Assembly (NCBI GenBank): GCA_964507325.1
Contig: CAZDQL010000043.1
Span: forward strand, 1-49,072
Length of the DNA stretch: 49,072 nucleotides
Reading direction: 5' to 3'
Source of the DNA: CAZDQL01 sp964507325
GTDB lineage: Bacteria > Planctomycetota > UBA1135 > GCA-002686595
Both the position numbers and the translations under genes were made by a program. How positions within the stretch are numbered: position 1 is the first letter of the stretch; each line of letters begins with the position of its first letter. This document shows positions 15,385-23,945 of this stretch, piece by piece. Under the pieces are notes generated by a model, which worked only from the letters and a program-made list of their open reading frames with translations, was not told the DNA's origin and ran no database searches.

Positions 15385-18078
15385 ATGATCAGGATCCGCA
15401 GGTGGACTACAAGTCGGGACTATCCCGGCACATCGACGCGTGTGTGCGCGTCTCGCGCGGGAGCGGTGCTAGTCGGGTTGGCCCTGACGACGCTCGTCTC
15501 GGTCGGCTGCTCCGGCAGCGGGGGAGGGTCGGCCAGTCTGGGCGGTGGAGGTTCCACTGGCTCCATCATGGTCACGGACACCGACGCCGTCGTGGTCGTC
15601 GGGTCCGAGGGGGGGCCGTTCAAGGATGGACGCCGGACGTACGAGATCGTCAACCTCTCCAACGTCCTCACCGCGCGCTGGTACGGCGAGGCGAGCGAGC
15701 CTTGGCTGGTCTTCTCGGAGATCGGCGGTCTGCTCGGCCCCGGTGCCAGCACGAACGTGACCGTCTCGGTGGACGGCAACCTGTGCAGCCAGCTGCCTCC
15801 CGGTGACTACCCGGCAGACGTCATCATCCGCGACGCGCGCAACACCGATGGCGACGTGTACCTGGCCTTCATCCTCAGGATCCTGCCCTTGGCCGGCGGG
15901 ATACCCCTGACGGTCACGCCGGAGGAGGAGATCGAGGTGGCCGGCACTGTCGGAGAGCCCCTCGATCCGGACTCGATCATGTACACCCTCACCAACGTGG
16001 GGGAAGGACCCGTCGCTTGGACGGCGGAGAGCCTGGCGTCCTGGATGCAGGTCGCCGATCCCTGCTCTGGCGAACTGCCGGCAGGGGCCAGCGCGGAGGT
16101 GACCGTCGGGCTCGACGCCTCCCAGCTCTGGGGACTGGGGGCCGGAACCTACGAGGGCGGCCTGGTCTTCACTGCGCAGCTCGATGGTGATCCGCTGGAG
16201 ATCGCTCGCACCGTGACGGTGCTCATGTCTCCGGAGGATGACTCGGACTCGGATTCCGGACGGGTGACCGACGGACTGCTCGCGCTGTACGACTTCGAGC
16301 AGACCGGTTCGACCGTCGTGCGTGACGTCTCGGGCGTCGGTTCACCGCTGGACCTCGCGATCGAAGACCCCAGCGCCACGTGCTGGGTCCCGGGAGCGCT
16401 CCGGATCGAGCAGCCGACCAGGCTCGCGTCGTCGACCACGGCATCCAAGGTCATCTCCGGATGCAAGTCCAACGGCGAGTTGACGGTCGAAGCCTGGATC
16501 GACCCTGCAAACCTGATCCAAGATGGACCGGCTCGAATCTTCACGCTCTCCCAAGGGGGGTACGACCGCAACGTCACCCTCGGCCAGGGCCTGTGGGGCG
16601 GTCAGCCGTCGGACACCTTCGATGTCCGGCTGCGTACGACGGCCACCGACGACAACGGGATGCCGTCCCTGAGCGGACCTTCGGGGGCGGCACTGCCCGG
16701 GCTGCAGCACGTCGTCTACACGCGCGACCCGAGCGGCGCGGCCTCCATCTATGTGAACTCGGTCGCGGTGGTCGGGGGCTCGGTGGCTGGCAATCTCTCC
16801 AACTGGGAGAACAGCTTCGCTCTGACTCTGGCCAACGAGAGTGGGGCTTCGCGGCCCTGGCTGGGCACCTTGCACTTGGTGGCCGTGTACGACCGCGCCC
16901 TCTCCTCCGGTGAAGTCGAGCAGAACTTCGCCGCCGGGACGGGTGACGAGGAGGTGGGGTACATCCTCGTCGAGCCCACCTCGGATTTCATCGTGAACGG
17001 GATCGTCGGCAGCAGCTTCTCCGAGGAGAGCAAGGCCTACACTCTCGAGAACCCTGGTCCGGATGCGGTCCAGTGGTCGATCACCTCCAGCGAATCCTGG
17101 GTGTACGTGACGGATTCCACGGCTGGTGAGCTCCTTGCGGGGGAGGAGATACCCTTCGAACTGCATCTCGATGCGGCATCCGTCCTGAACTTCGCACCTG
17201 GGGTGTACGAGGCGGACATCGCGATCGTCAACCACACCAATGGGTTGGGCAACACCGAGCTGGGGGTCAAGCTCACGATCTCCGAGGAGGACGACGACGA
17301 CGGCGGCGGCGACTGGGATGGCGACAAGCCGGGCCCCCACAACACCGGGCCCTACGACGAGTCGCTCCTGGTTCCGTCGGGCAGCATCAAGGTCACGCAG
17401 GACGGGGCGGTGATCGAGAACGTCCACGTCTCGGGTGGCATCTACGTGGAAGCCAACAACGTGACCATCCGGAACTTCCGGATCGACGGTGGCTTCAGCA
17501 CGCTGTACGGCGTCAAGTGCACCTACGGCAAGACCGGCATCGTCATCGAGGACGGTGAGATCACGCGCTGCGCCAGCGCGGGTATGTACGGCACCGGGTT
17601 CACCGCCCGTCGCCTCGAAATCCACGAGATGGCGCAGGACGCGATCAAGTGCCGTGGGGACAACGTGGTCGAGGGGTGCTGGATTCACCACCTGGGTCTC
17701 GATCCCAACGCCCACGCGGACGGCAACCAGACGCGCAAGGGATCGAACATCCTCCTGCGAGGCAACTTCTTCGACATGCCCAAGGGTATCTCCGGCGGCT
17801 ACAAGTCGAATGCGACCTCGATCAACCAAGCAGAGCTGGGCGACATCCACAACTTGGTGATGGACGGCAACTGGCTCAACGGAGGCAACTTCACCGTCTA
17901 CTTCACGGCCAAGAACAAGTACGGCCAGCACGAGATGCGGGACTGCAAGCTGATCAACAACCGCTTCGGCCGCGACTACGCGTACGGCGTGCTCAAGAAG
18001 GATGGCAACGTCATCAACTTCGTATGCTATGGAAACGTCTGGGACGACACGGGCGGGGACATGGACATCAACCACTAG
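15385..18078 (+). CDS. Large lipoprotein with BACON-like, LamG-like and parallel beta-helix domains
   Basis: 897 residues. The N-terminal signal ends in LVSVGC followed by a Gly/Ser-rich tether, a lipobox-like pattern. Three BACON-like domains are visible at about 59-167, 172-285 and 520-630; each has a YEIVN/YTLTN-type strand, a W, and an L-aG-a-x-V-V-x-D repeat (for example GELPAGASAEVTV). Between the second and third, at about 293-515, lies a LamG/concanavalin-like domain (LLALYDFEQTG, LTVEAWIDPA, VVYTRDP, HLVAVYDRALSSGEV). An Asp/Gly linker (633-650) leads to a right-handed beta-helix (651-897) with turns such as NNVTIRNFRIDGG. BACON and LamG modules usually bind carbohydrate, and beta-helices often belong to polysaccharide lyases, epimerases or hydrolases. 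Its place after the priming transferase suggests a role on the exported polysaccharide, but no catalytic residues can be named. Confidence 0.8.
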   Translation: MIRIRRWTTSRDYPGTSTRVCASRAGAVLVGLALTTLVSVGCSGSGGGSASLGGGGSTGSIMVTDTDAVVVVGSEGGPFKDGRRTYEIVNLSNVLTARWYGEASEPWLVFSEIGGLLGPGASTNVTVSVDGNLCSQLPPGDYPADVIIRDARNTDGDVYLAFILRILPLAGGIPLTVTPEEEIEVAGTVGEPLDPDSIMYTLTNVGEGPVAWTAESLASWMQVADPCSGELPAGASAEVTVGLDASQLWGLGAGTYEGGLVFTAQLDGDPLEIARTVTVLMSPEDDSDSDSGRVTDGLLALYDFEQTGSTVVRDVSGVGSPLDLAIEDPSATCWVPGALRIEQPTRLASSTTASKVISGCKSNGELTVEAWIDPANLIQDGPARIFTLSQGGYDRNVTLGQGLWGGQPSDTFDVRLRTTATDDNGMPSLSGPSGAALPGLQHVVYTRDPSGAASIYVNSVAVVGGSVAGNLSNWENSFALTLANESGASRPWLGTLHLVAVYDRALSSGEVEQNFAAGTGDEEVGYILVEPTSDFIVNGIVGSSFSEESKAYTLENPGPDAVQWSITSSESWVYVTDSTAGELLAGEEIPFELHLDAASVLNFAPGVYEADIAIVNHTNGLGNTELGVKLTISEEDDDDGGGDWDGDKPGPHNTGPYDESLLVPSGSIKVTQDGAVIENVHVSGGIYVEANNVTIRNFRIDGGFSTLYGVKCTYGKTGIVIEDGEITRCASAGMYGTGFTARRLEIHEMAQDAIKCRGDNVVEGCWIHHLGLDPNAHADGNQTRKGSNILLRGNFFDMPKGISGGYKSNATSINQAELGDIHNLVMDGNWLNGGNFTVYFTAKNKYGQHEMRDCKLINNRFGRDYAYGVLKKDGNVINFVCYGNVWDDTGGDMDINH

Positions 18079-18112
18079 CCCGGAGTCCTAGGCTCCAGCA
18101 AACCAGGTCGTG

Positions 18113-18149
18113 CCGGCCCGGTCCTCTCGGGGGACCGGGCCGGTTCTTC
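18113..18149 (+). terminator. Strong intrinsic terminator-like hairpin after the lipoprotein gene
   Basis: CCGGCCCGGTCC (18113-18124) and GGACCGGGCCGG (18132-18143) form a perfect 12-bp stem with a 7-base loop, followed by the T-rich TTCTTCG. It starts 35 bases after the lipoprotein stop codon and before the sulfotransferase gene, so the two are probably separate transcripts. Confidence 0.8.
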
Positions 18150-18242
18150 GTCCGAGTTGGAATCCGCGGTCCACGGAAGTAGTCTGCGCCCCATGAACCG
18201 CGGCACAGTCGTAACTCCCGCCTGGGAGGGCACCCGTCGACC

Positions 18243-19169
18243 ATGAGACCCCCGATCCTGATCACCGGGTCCCATCGCAGTGGCTCGACCTGGGTGGGGC
18301 GCATGCTGGCACGCAGCCCCTCCATCGCCTACGTGGAGGAACCCTTCCATCCGAATCACCGCCCGGGCGTCTGTCCTGCCAGTCCAGAGCACTGGTACCA
18401 GTACGTCACGGAGGAGAACCAGGCTCAGACCGGGTACGACGCGGCTCTCCAGCGCACCACCACGTGGCGCTACTCCTGGGGGGCGGAGCTGCGCGCCCTG
18501 CGCAGCCCGCGTGACGTGGGGCGCATGCTGAGGGATTGGAGCCGCTTCCGTGCGGCCAGGGGGCGCGGAGCGCGGGCCCTCCTCAAGGACCCCATCGCGT
18601 TCTTCTCCGCACCCTGGATCGCGCGTCGCTTCGGGTCGCAGGTCGTCGTCCTGACCCGTCATCCCGCCGCCTTCGCCTCCAGTCTGAAGCGTCTCGCGTG
18701 GCACTTCGACGTGGAGAACTGGCTCGCCCAGCCCCTCCTGATGGAAGAGGTACTGGCCCCCTGGGAGGACGACCTGCGCCGGGCCAAGCAGGACCCCGGG
18801 GACGTGCTCGACCAGGCGGCCCTGGTTTGGCGCATCCTGGCCCTTGTCACCAAGGACTATCAGGAGGCCCACCCGGACTGGCTCTTCCTGCGGCATGAGG
18901 ATCTGTCGCTGGAACCGCTCGAGGAGTACCGACGCCTCTTCCAGAACCTGGGCATTCCCTTCGACGCGGCCGTGGAGCAGGCCCTGCGAGAGACCACCAG
19001 CGGGGACAACCCCGCCGAGGCGCCCCAGGGCCAAGCCCACGCCCTGCGGCGCGACAGCCGAGCCAACATCGCGAACTGGAAGACCCGCCTGTCCCCCGAG
19101 GAGGTCGATCGGGTGCGAGCGGGGGTGGAGGACGCGGTCGCGCTGTACTACCGTGACGACGAGTGGTGA
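18243..19169 (+). CDS. Sulfotransferase family protein
   Basis: 308 residues from ATG 18243, with GGGAGGG about 13 bases upstream. The N-terminal LITGSHRSGSTWVGRML is the PAPS 5'-phosphosulfate loop, and VVVLTRHPAAFASSLKRL near residue 137 matches the 3'-phosphate-binding strand and helix (R.P....S). KDPIAFFSAPWIA and FLRHEDLSLEP are further conserved points of the Sulfotransfer_1/3 families. The enzyme would transfer sulfate from PAPS to a hydroxyl or amine, here probably on a glycan given the neighbours, in the cytoplasm. Length is normal. It is preceded by a strong terminator and followed 74 bases later by the Alg14-like gene, so it may start a new operon. The acceptor is inferred only from context. 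Confidence 0.88.
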   Translation: MRPPILITGSHRSGSTWVGRMLARSPSIAYVEEPFHPNHRPGVCPASPEHWYQYVTEENQAQTGYDAALQRTTTWRYSWGAELRALRSPRDVGRMLRDWSRFRAARGRGARALLKDPIAFFSAPWIARRFGSQVVVLTRHPAAFASSLKRLAWHFDVENWLAQPLLMEEVLAPWEDDLRRAKQDPGDVLDQAALVWRILALVTKDYQEAHPDWLFLRHEDLSLEPLEEYRRLFQNLGIPFDAAVEQALRETTSGDNPAEAPQGQAHALRRDSRANIANWKTRLSPEEVDRVRAGVEDAVALYYRDDEW

Positions 19170-19243
19170 TCTGGGCCCGGGGGGTCCTTTGGCTCATCTC
19201 GGCCCGGCTTCGCGCACGATAATCCAGGAGCGGATCCCCACCC

Positions 19244-19744
19244 ATGGCTCCCCCCTCCAGTACGTACGCTGATCGCCCCGAGCCGCCCAGGAGCCGCCGG
19301 CGCGTGCTCGCGCTCGCTTCGAGCGGAGGGCATTGGGTGCAGCTCAGCCGCATTCTCCCAGGCCTCCTCGACCACGACCTGGTCGTGGCCACCGTCAAGC
19401 GGGAAGACGTGGAGCAGGCGGGAGTCCAGTGCCGCTATCGGCGCATCCTGGATGCCACCCGCTGGAGCAAGCTCAGGCTGATCGCCTCCGCCCTGGGCGT
19501 GCTCTGGATCCTCCTGCGGGAGCGACCGGACGTGATCCTCACGACGGGAGCCGCTCCGGGGTACATCGCCCTGCGACTCGGCAAGTTCCTCGGTGCGCGG
19601 ACCATCTGGCTCGACAGCATCGCCAACGTCGAGCAGATCTCGCTCTCCGGTCGCAAGGCTCAGGGTTGCGCGGACCTGTGGCTCACGCAATGGGAGCACC
19701 TGGCACGGGAGGGCGGGCCGCGCTACGAAGGGAGCGTCCTGTGA
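19244..19744 (+). CDS. Alg14/PssD-like glycosyltransferase membrane-anchor subunit
   Basis: 166 residues from ATG 19244, with AGGAG about 13 bases upstream. After a 20-residue polar leader, RVLALASSGGHWVQLSRI is the SGGH..QL motif of Alg14-type proteins, and RPDVILTTGAAPGYIALRLGKFLGARTIWLDSIANVEQISLSG matches the family in pieces: TTGA..G and D..A.....S.SG. A hydrophobic stretch (SALGVLWILL) would anchor it to the membrane. In eukaryotic Alg13/Alg14 and bacterial pairs such as PssD/PssE or Cps14F/Cps14G, this half recruits the catalytic Alg13-like partner. That partner is encoded immediately downstream with a 4-base overlap (GTGA), so the two products should form one enzyme. Confidence 0.88.
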   Translation: MAPPSSTYADRPEPPRSRRRVLALASSGGHWVQLSRILPGLLDHDLVVATVKREDVEQAGVQCRYRRILDATRWSKLRLIASALGVLWILLRERPDVILTTGAAPGYIALRLGKFLGARTIWLDSIANVEQISLSGRKAQGCADLWLTQWEHLAREGGPRYEGSVL

Positions 19745-20232
19745 TCTTCGTCACGGTGGGCTCTCAGCTCCCCTTCGACCGACTCGTGCGGGCGGTCGAC
19801 GACTGGGCCCGCGAGACCGCCCGCGAGGACGTCTTCGCCCAGATCAGCGACAGCTCGTACGTGCCCCACTCGATCCAGTTCGCACACGACCTCGAGCCAC
19901 CCCAGTTCCTCGCCAAGATGCAGGCAGCCTCGTTGGTGGTGGCTCATGCGGGAATGGGGACCATCCTCACGGCGCTGCAGCTGGGCAAAGCGCTCCTGGT
20001 CATGCCCCGCCGGGGAGACCTGCGCGAAACGCGCAACGACCACCAGGTCGCGACCGCCCAACGCTTCCGCGAGCGAGGACAGGTTCAGGTCGCCATGGAC
20101 GAAGGGGAGCTGGTGCTACGCTTGTCGGACCTCTCCACCATTCCCACTCCCGAGCCGATAGGCAACACTGCCTCCGACGAGTTGATCGGAGCGATCCGAG
20201 CGTTCATCGAACAGGACGAACGAAAGCCATGA
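19741..20232 (+). CDS. Alg13/PssE-like glycosyltransferase catalytic subunit
   Basis: 163 residues from GTG 19741, overlapping the Alg14-like gene by four bases. MIFVTVGSQLPFDRLVRAVD is the family N-terminus (VTVG....FDRL). SLVVAHAGMGTILTALQLGKALLVMPRR matches the GT28 C-terminal donor site (HAG.GT...L..GKP...PR), and NDHQVATAQRF follows. With its partner it would transfer a sugar from a UDP donor onto a lipid-linked acceptor on the cytoplasmic face. The donor (GlcNAc, Gal or a uronic acid) cannot be told. The stop overlaps the start of the dehydrogenase gene (ATGA), so three genes in a row are coupled. Confidence 0.9.
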   Translation: MIFVTVGSQLPFDRLVRAVDDWARETAREDVFAQISDSSYVPHSIQFAHDLEPPQFLAKMQAASLVVAHAGMGTILTALQLGKALLVMPRRGDLRETRNDHQVATAQRFRERGQVQVAMDEGELVLRLSDLSTIPTPEPIGNTASDELIGAIRAFIEQDERKP

Positions 20233-21593
20233 CCACGAGCGAGTCCAGCATGTCGACAGCCTACGAGCAGCTTCAGGACCGCGTAGGAACGGGGACGGCA
20301 CGCGTCGGCGTGGTCGGACTGGGGTACGTCGGGCTGCCGCTCTGCCATGCGCTCCACGCGGGCGGCCTGCAGGTGGTGGGGTTGGACGTCGACCCCGCCA
20401 AGATCGAGGACCTGCGCGCCGGACGGAGCTACCTGCAGCACTTCGGCGCAGAGCGCACCCGCGAGCTCAGCGGCAGCGACCGCTTCAGGGCCACGATCGA
20501 CTTCGGCGACTTGGCCGATGTGGACGTCGTCCTGGTGTGTGTCCCCACCCCGATCGGGCCCCACGAAGAGCCGGATCTGTCCTACGTCGTCAACGCGGCG
20601 CGGCTGTGTGGGCACACCCTGCGCCGCGGACAGCTCTTCGTGCTCGAGTCCACGACCTACCCCGGGACGACCCGCGGGGAGTTCCTGCGCGGAATCCTGG
20701 AGGGCTACGACGGGACCGAGGAGCTCACCTGCGGACGTGACTTCTTCGTGGCCTACTCCCCGGAGCGCGAGGACCCCGGCCGACAGTCCCACACGACCAG
20801 CACCATTCCCAAGTTGGTCGGCGGCCTCGACGAGCATGGCACCGAGCTCGCAGCCCGCCTCTACCGCTACGGGGTGGATCAGGTCGTGGAGGTCTCCTGC
20901 GCAGAGGTGGCGGAAGCGGCCAAGCTCCTGGAGAACATCTTCCGCTCGGTCAACATCGCCATGGTGAACGAGATGAAGACCATCCTCGACGCCTTGGACA
21001 TCGACATCTGGGAGGTCATCGAGGCGGCCTCCACGAAGCCCTTCGGATTCATGCCGTTCCAGCCTGGTCCAGGCCTGGGGGGCCACTGCATCCCGATCGA
21101 CCCCTTCTACTTGGCCTGGAAGGCTCGGGAGGTCGGGCGACCGACCCGCTTCATCGAGCTCGCTGGCCAGATCAACACGTCGATGCCCACCTACGTGGTG
21201 CAACGCACGATGCTGGCCCTGAATGACGAGCAGCAGTCGCTCAACGGAGCCCGGGTCCTGGTACTCGGGTTGGCCTACAAGCCCGACGTCGACGACACCA
21301 GGGAGTCCCCTTCCTTCGAGATCATCGAGGGACTGCGACAGCTCGGGGCTCAGGTCGACTACTCCGACCCGCACGTGCCAGAGACCAAACCCGTGCGCCG
21401 TCACGATCTCGGGATGCGCAGTGTCGAGTTGACCCCCGAGACGGTCGCCGGCTACGACGTGGTGGTGATCTCCACAGACCACGCTCGATTCGACTACGCT
21501 GTCATCGCGGAGAACGCGCGCCTGATCGTGGACACACGCAACGCGATCGCCCGCAGCGGCAGTTCGCCACGGGGCCGCCTGGTGAAGGCCTGA
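20229..21593 (+). CDS. UDP-N-acetylglucosamine-type 6-dehydrogenase (nucleotide sugar dehydrogenase)
   Basis: 454 residues from ATG 20229. NAD-binding motif GVVGLGYVGLPLCHAL near residue 27; VCVPTPIGPHEEPDLSYV and LESTTYPGTTRGE in the first domain; central helix AEAAKLLENIFRSVNIAMVNE; catalytic cysteine in PGPGLGGHCIPIDPFYLAW near residue 285; C-terminal GLAYKPDVDDTRESPS. The SYLQHF and PTP...EPDLSYV variants resemble the WbpA/TviB branch, which oxidises UDP-GlcNAc or UDP-GalNAc to the uronic acid, rather than UDP-glucose dehydrogenase. It supplies an acidic sugar for the polysaccharide. It is coupled to the Alg13-like gene by ATGA overlap and followed within 5 bases by the deacetylase gene. 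Family assignment is firm; substrate is inferred. Confidence 0.93.
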   Translation: MTTSESSMSTAYEQLQDRVGTGTARVGVVGLGYVGLPLCHALHAGGLQVVGLDVDPAKIEDLRAGRSYLQHFGAERTRELSGSDRFRATIDFGDLADVDVVLVCVPTPIGPHEEPDLSYVVNAARLCGHTLRRGQLFVLESTTYPGTTRGEFLRGILEGYDGTEELTCGRDFFVAYSPEREDPGRQSHTTSTIPKLVGGLDEHGTELAARLYRYGVDQVVEVSCAEVAEAAKLLENIFRSVNIAMVNEMKTILDALDIDIWEVIEAASTKPFGFMPFQPGPGLGGHCIPIDPFYLAWKAREVGRPTRFIELAGQINTSMPTYVVQRTMLALNDEQQSLNGARVLVLGLAYKPDVDDTRESPSFEIIEGLRQLGAQVDYSDPHVPETKPVRRHDLGMRSVELTPETVAGYDVVVISTDHARFDYAVIAENARLIVDTRNAIARSGSSPRGRLVKA

Positions 21594-21598
21594 GGCCC

Positions 21599-22291
21599 GT
21601 GCTGCCCGGGATTGCACTTCTCGTCCTGGTGCTGGGATCGCTCTACTACGTGGTCCCACACGCTCTGCGCAGGGTCGGGGAGTTCGATCTTCGCCGTCGT
21701 GCCCGACGACACCGAGCGCTCGTCTTGACCTACGACGATGGTCCTTCGGAGACGACCACGCGCTGTGTGCTGGAGCTCCTGGCCCGCTGCGACGCACGGG
21801 CGACCTTCTTCATGCTGGGACGGCGTGCGGAGCAGCGGCCGAGTCTGGCCGCTGCCGTGGCTGCGAACGGGAATGAGGTGGGCACCCACAGCCACCAGCA
21901 CCTGCACGCCTGGCGCGTCGCGCCCTGGGCAGCCGCCGCGGACCTGGCCCGAGGGGCCCGGGCAGTGGCAGCGTGGCTGGCCCCGAGCAACTTGCTGCGT
22001 CCACCCCATGGGAAACTCAACGCCTGGACATGGCTACAGGCCAGGCGCCTGAGGACGACCCTGGCCTGGTGGACGGTCGACGCTGGGGACACCCATGACG
22101 AGCTCCCCGATCCCCAGGAGACCGCGCGGCGGGTGCTAGCCGGTGGCGGGGCTGTCGTTCTGCTGCACGACCTGGATCGGGAGCCTCGGCGCGATGCCTA
22201 CGTCCTGACGACGACGCGGCTGCTGCTCGAGGGTGCGGAGGCAGCCGGCCTCCAAATCATGACCTTGGGCGAGCTACTGGGTCGGGGGTAG
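21599..22291 (+). CDS. Membrane-anchored polysaccharide deacetylase (NodB domain)
   Basis: 230 residues from GTG 21599, with TGAGG just upstream overlapping the preceding stop. One N-terminal transmembrane segment (about 3-22) precedes the NodB domain. All five NodB motifs are visible: LTYDDGPS (catalytic base and metal Asp), THSHQH (metal His pair), LRPPHGK, WTVDAGD and VVLLHDLD. Carbohydrate esterase family 4 enzymes remove N- or O-acetyl groups from glycans. With a UDP-GlcNAc-type dehydrogenase just upstream, N-deacetylation of an aminosugar polymer is a good guess. The 3' end overlaps the convergent GT2 gene by 18 bases (22274-22291). Confidence 0.92.
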   Translation: MLPGIALLVLVLGSLYYVVPHALRRVGEFDLRRRARRHRALVLTYDDGPSETTTRCVLELLARCDARATFFMLGRRAEQRPSLAAAVAANGNEVGTHSHQHLHAWRVAPWAAAADLARGARAVAAWLAPSNLLRPPHGKLNAWTWLQARRLRTTLAWWTVDAGDTHDELPDPQETARRVLAGGGAVVLLHDLDREPRRDAYVLTTTRLLLEGAEAAGLQIMTLGELLGRG

Positions 22292-23284
22292 GCCGGCCGG
22301 AGCTTGGCGGGAGGTGCCGGCCTCCCGGAATCCCGTCGCCCACTCCTGCCTGCTGCGCCACACGGCCAACCACTCCCTGCGCGCTGCGGCGTAGCGTCCG
22401 CGGCGTACGATCGTCAAGGCCACCACCCGTGCGAGCGCCCAGAAGTCCAGGAGTCGCACGCCCAGAAACCCCCTCGCCCAGCCCCAGTGCATCCGGAACA
22501 TCTGAGCCTTGGCTCGAAACAGACGCACGATCTTGTCGGCTCGCACCCGTTCCGAGGCTCCACCGTGGTGCACGATGGTGGCGTCTGGACAGATCCTCGG
22601 ACGCGCTCCCAGGGCCCGTGCACGCAGGCACAGGTCAGCGTCTTCGGCGTACATGAAGAAGGCTGGATGGAAGCCCTCCAAGCGCTCCCATAGCTCTCTG
22701 GTGATCATCAGGAAGCAGCCGGACACGATGTCGACCTCGCGTTCACTGTCGCGCGCCCAGGAGCCCAGCCCCTCGGGGTGCAGCAACCGCACGTGCGGGA
22801 ATCGCCATGCCCAGCCGGCGGACAGACAGAAGGTGCTCCAAAGCGTGGGAGCACCCCAGCATGACGATCGATTGAGGGTGCCGTCGCTGAAGATGGTGCG
22901 CCCCCCCCAGATGCCAGCAGCTGGCCGAGCTCGCGCGAAGTCGTGGATCCGCTCGATCGCCCGGTCGCGTATCTCCGTGTCGGGATTGAGCAGCAACAGG
23001 TGCTCACCACGTGCGCTCCGGGCCGCCAGGTTATTGGCTGCACCGAAGCCCAGATTCTCGGTCAACGCCATGAGCTTCACCTGCGGGAAGCTCTCGGCGA
23101 TGGCCTCGGCCGACCCGTCACTGGAGGCATTGTCGACGACGAGCACCTCCATGGCCAAACGCGTCGTCTGCTCGTACAACGTCCGCAGGCACTCCAGAGT
23201 CATCTGACGGGTGTTGTAGCTGATGATGATCGTGGAGAGCACGGGACTCTGGTTCGTGCTGTCCACGCAATCGGTGCCTCCCAT
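22274..23284 (-). CDS. Family 2 glycosyltransferase, rhamnosyltransferase-like
   Basis: 336 residues from ATG 23284. STIIISYNTRQMTLECLRTL and VLVVDNASSDGSAEAI open the GT-A fold; LLLLNPDTEI carries the DxD-like site, and FFMYAEDADLCLRARALG (ED....R) is the C-terminal signature of dTDP-rhamnosyl and related transferases (WbbL type). The last 70 residues are basic with a hydrophobic patch (LLDFWALARVVALTIV), fitting attachment to the inner membrane. It is the last gene of a minus-strand block that begins with the FrhB-like gene. Its stop overlaps the 3' end of the deacetylase gene on the other strand. Confidence 0.92.
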   Translation of the reverse strand: MGGTDCVDSTNQSPVLSTIIISYNTRQMTLECLRTLYEQTTRLAMEVLVVDNASSDGSAEAIAESFPQVKLMALTENLGFGAANNLAARSARGEHLLLLNPDTEIRDRAIERIHDFARARPAAGIWGGRTIFSDGTLNRSSCWGAPTLWSTFCLSAGWAWRFPHVRLLHPEGLGSWARDSEREVDIVSGCFLMITRELWERLEGFHPAFFMYAEDADLCLRARALGARPRICPDATIVHHGGASERVRADKIVRLFRAKAQMFRMHWGWARGFLGVRLLDFWALARVVALTIVRRGRYAAARREWLAVWRSRQEWATGFREAGTSRQAPAGLPPTQ

Positions 23285-23300
23285 GAGTGACCTCGGTGCG

Positions 23301-23945
23301 CTAGACAGGCCCCACGACCACGAGAGTCTCGGCCATGCCCGTCACACGAATGGGAATCACCGCAGAGTCGGGGAAGAGACGCTTCAACTCCCTGCGGGTC
23401 ATGAGCCGGGTATGCTCTCTTCGAATACCGGATCCGTACCGCTTCCGGACGTGGTTGTAGGACCAGATCCGGCCGGCTCTCTGCATCGCTCCGGCGGGCA
23501 GCCAGCTGTAGAAGGGCATGCGCGTGTGGAACTCGAAGGGGTACCAGCGATTCGGCGTCGTGACGAACCAGCTCTCCCCCACCCTGCGGATCTCCTCCGC
23601 CATTGCGCGTTGATCCTCGAAGGTACCAACGTGCTCGATGACCGCGTTGCTGAACACCAAGCCGAACGCACTGTCACCAAAGGGGAGGCGCCTTGCATCC
23701 GCGATGGTCAGCCCCACGCGTGGCATGGCCTCCGCTATGCGTGTGAGATGATCGCCGCCCAGATTGCAGGCCACGATGTTCTCCGGCTTGGCGGCGCTCT
23801 CCAGCAGCAATCCAGGCCCGCTGTCGAGCTGTGCCCCGAGATCGAGAATGCGCTTCTCCGGGGTCACCAAGCCGTAGCGCGAGAGAAGCTCCATCTTCCT
23901 GCGCCTGGATTCAGAAGACAGCTTCTTGAAGAGCTTGGTGATCAT
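23301..23945 (-). CDS. Class I SAM-dependent methyltransferase
   Basis: 214 residues from ATG 23945. A basic N-terminus is followed by RILDLGAQLDSGPGLLL (motif I region), ADARRLPFGDSAFGLVFSN and VIEHVGTFEDQ, the standard Methyltransf_11 pattern. Motif I is slightly unusual: an insertion (QLDS) breaks the usual G.G.G. The C-terminal half has FVTTPNRWYPFEFHTR, seen in methyltransferases of polysaccharide loci. It likely O-methylates a sugar of the repeat unit. The start overlaps the stop of the Wzy-like gene (ATGA), and 16 bases separate it from the GT2 gene downstream. Confidence 0.87.
   Translation of the reverse strand: MITKLFKKLSSESRRRKMELLSRYGLVTPEKRILDLGAQLDSGPGLLLESAAKPENIVACNLGGDHLTRIAEAMPRVGLTIADARRLPFGDSAFGLVFSNAVIEHVGTFEDQRAMAEEIRRVGESWFVTTPNRWYPFEFHTRMPFYSWLPAGAMQRAGRIWSYNHVRKRYGSGIRREHTRLMTRRELKRLFPDSAVIPIRVTGMAETLVVVGPV

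Noticed and set aside
19218..19223. GATAAT as a -10 element for the Alg14-like gene
   Set aside because: The only -35-like hexamer (TTGGCT at 19189) is 23 bases away, too far for a standard sigma-70 promoter.
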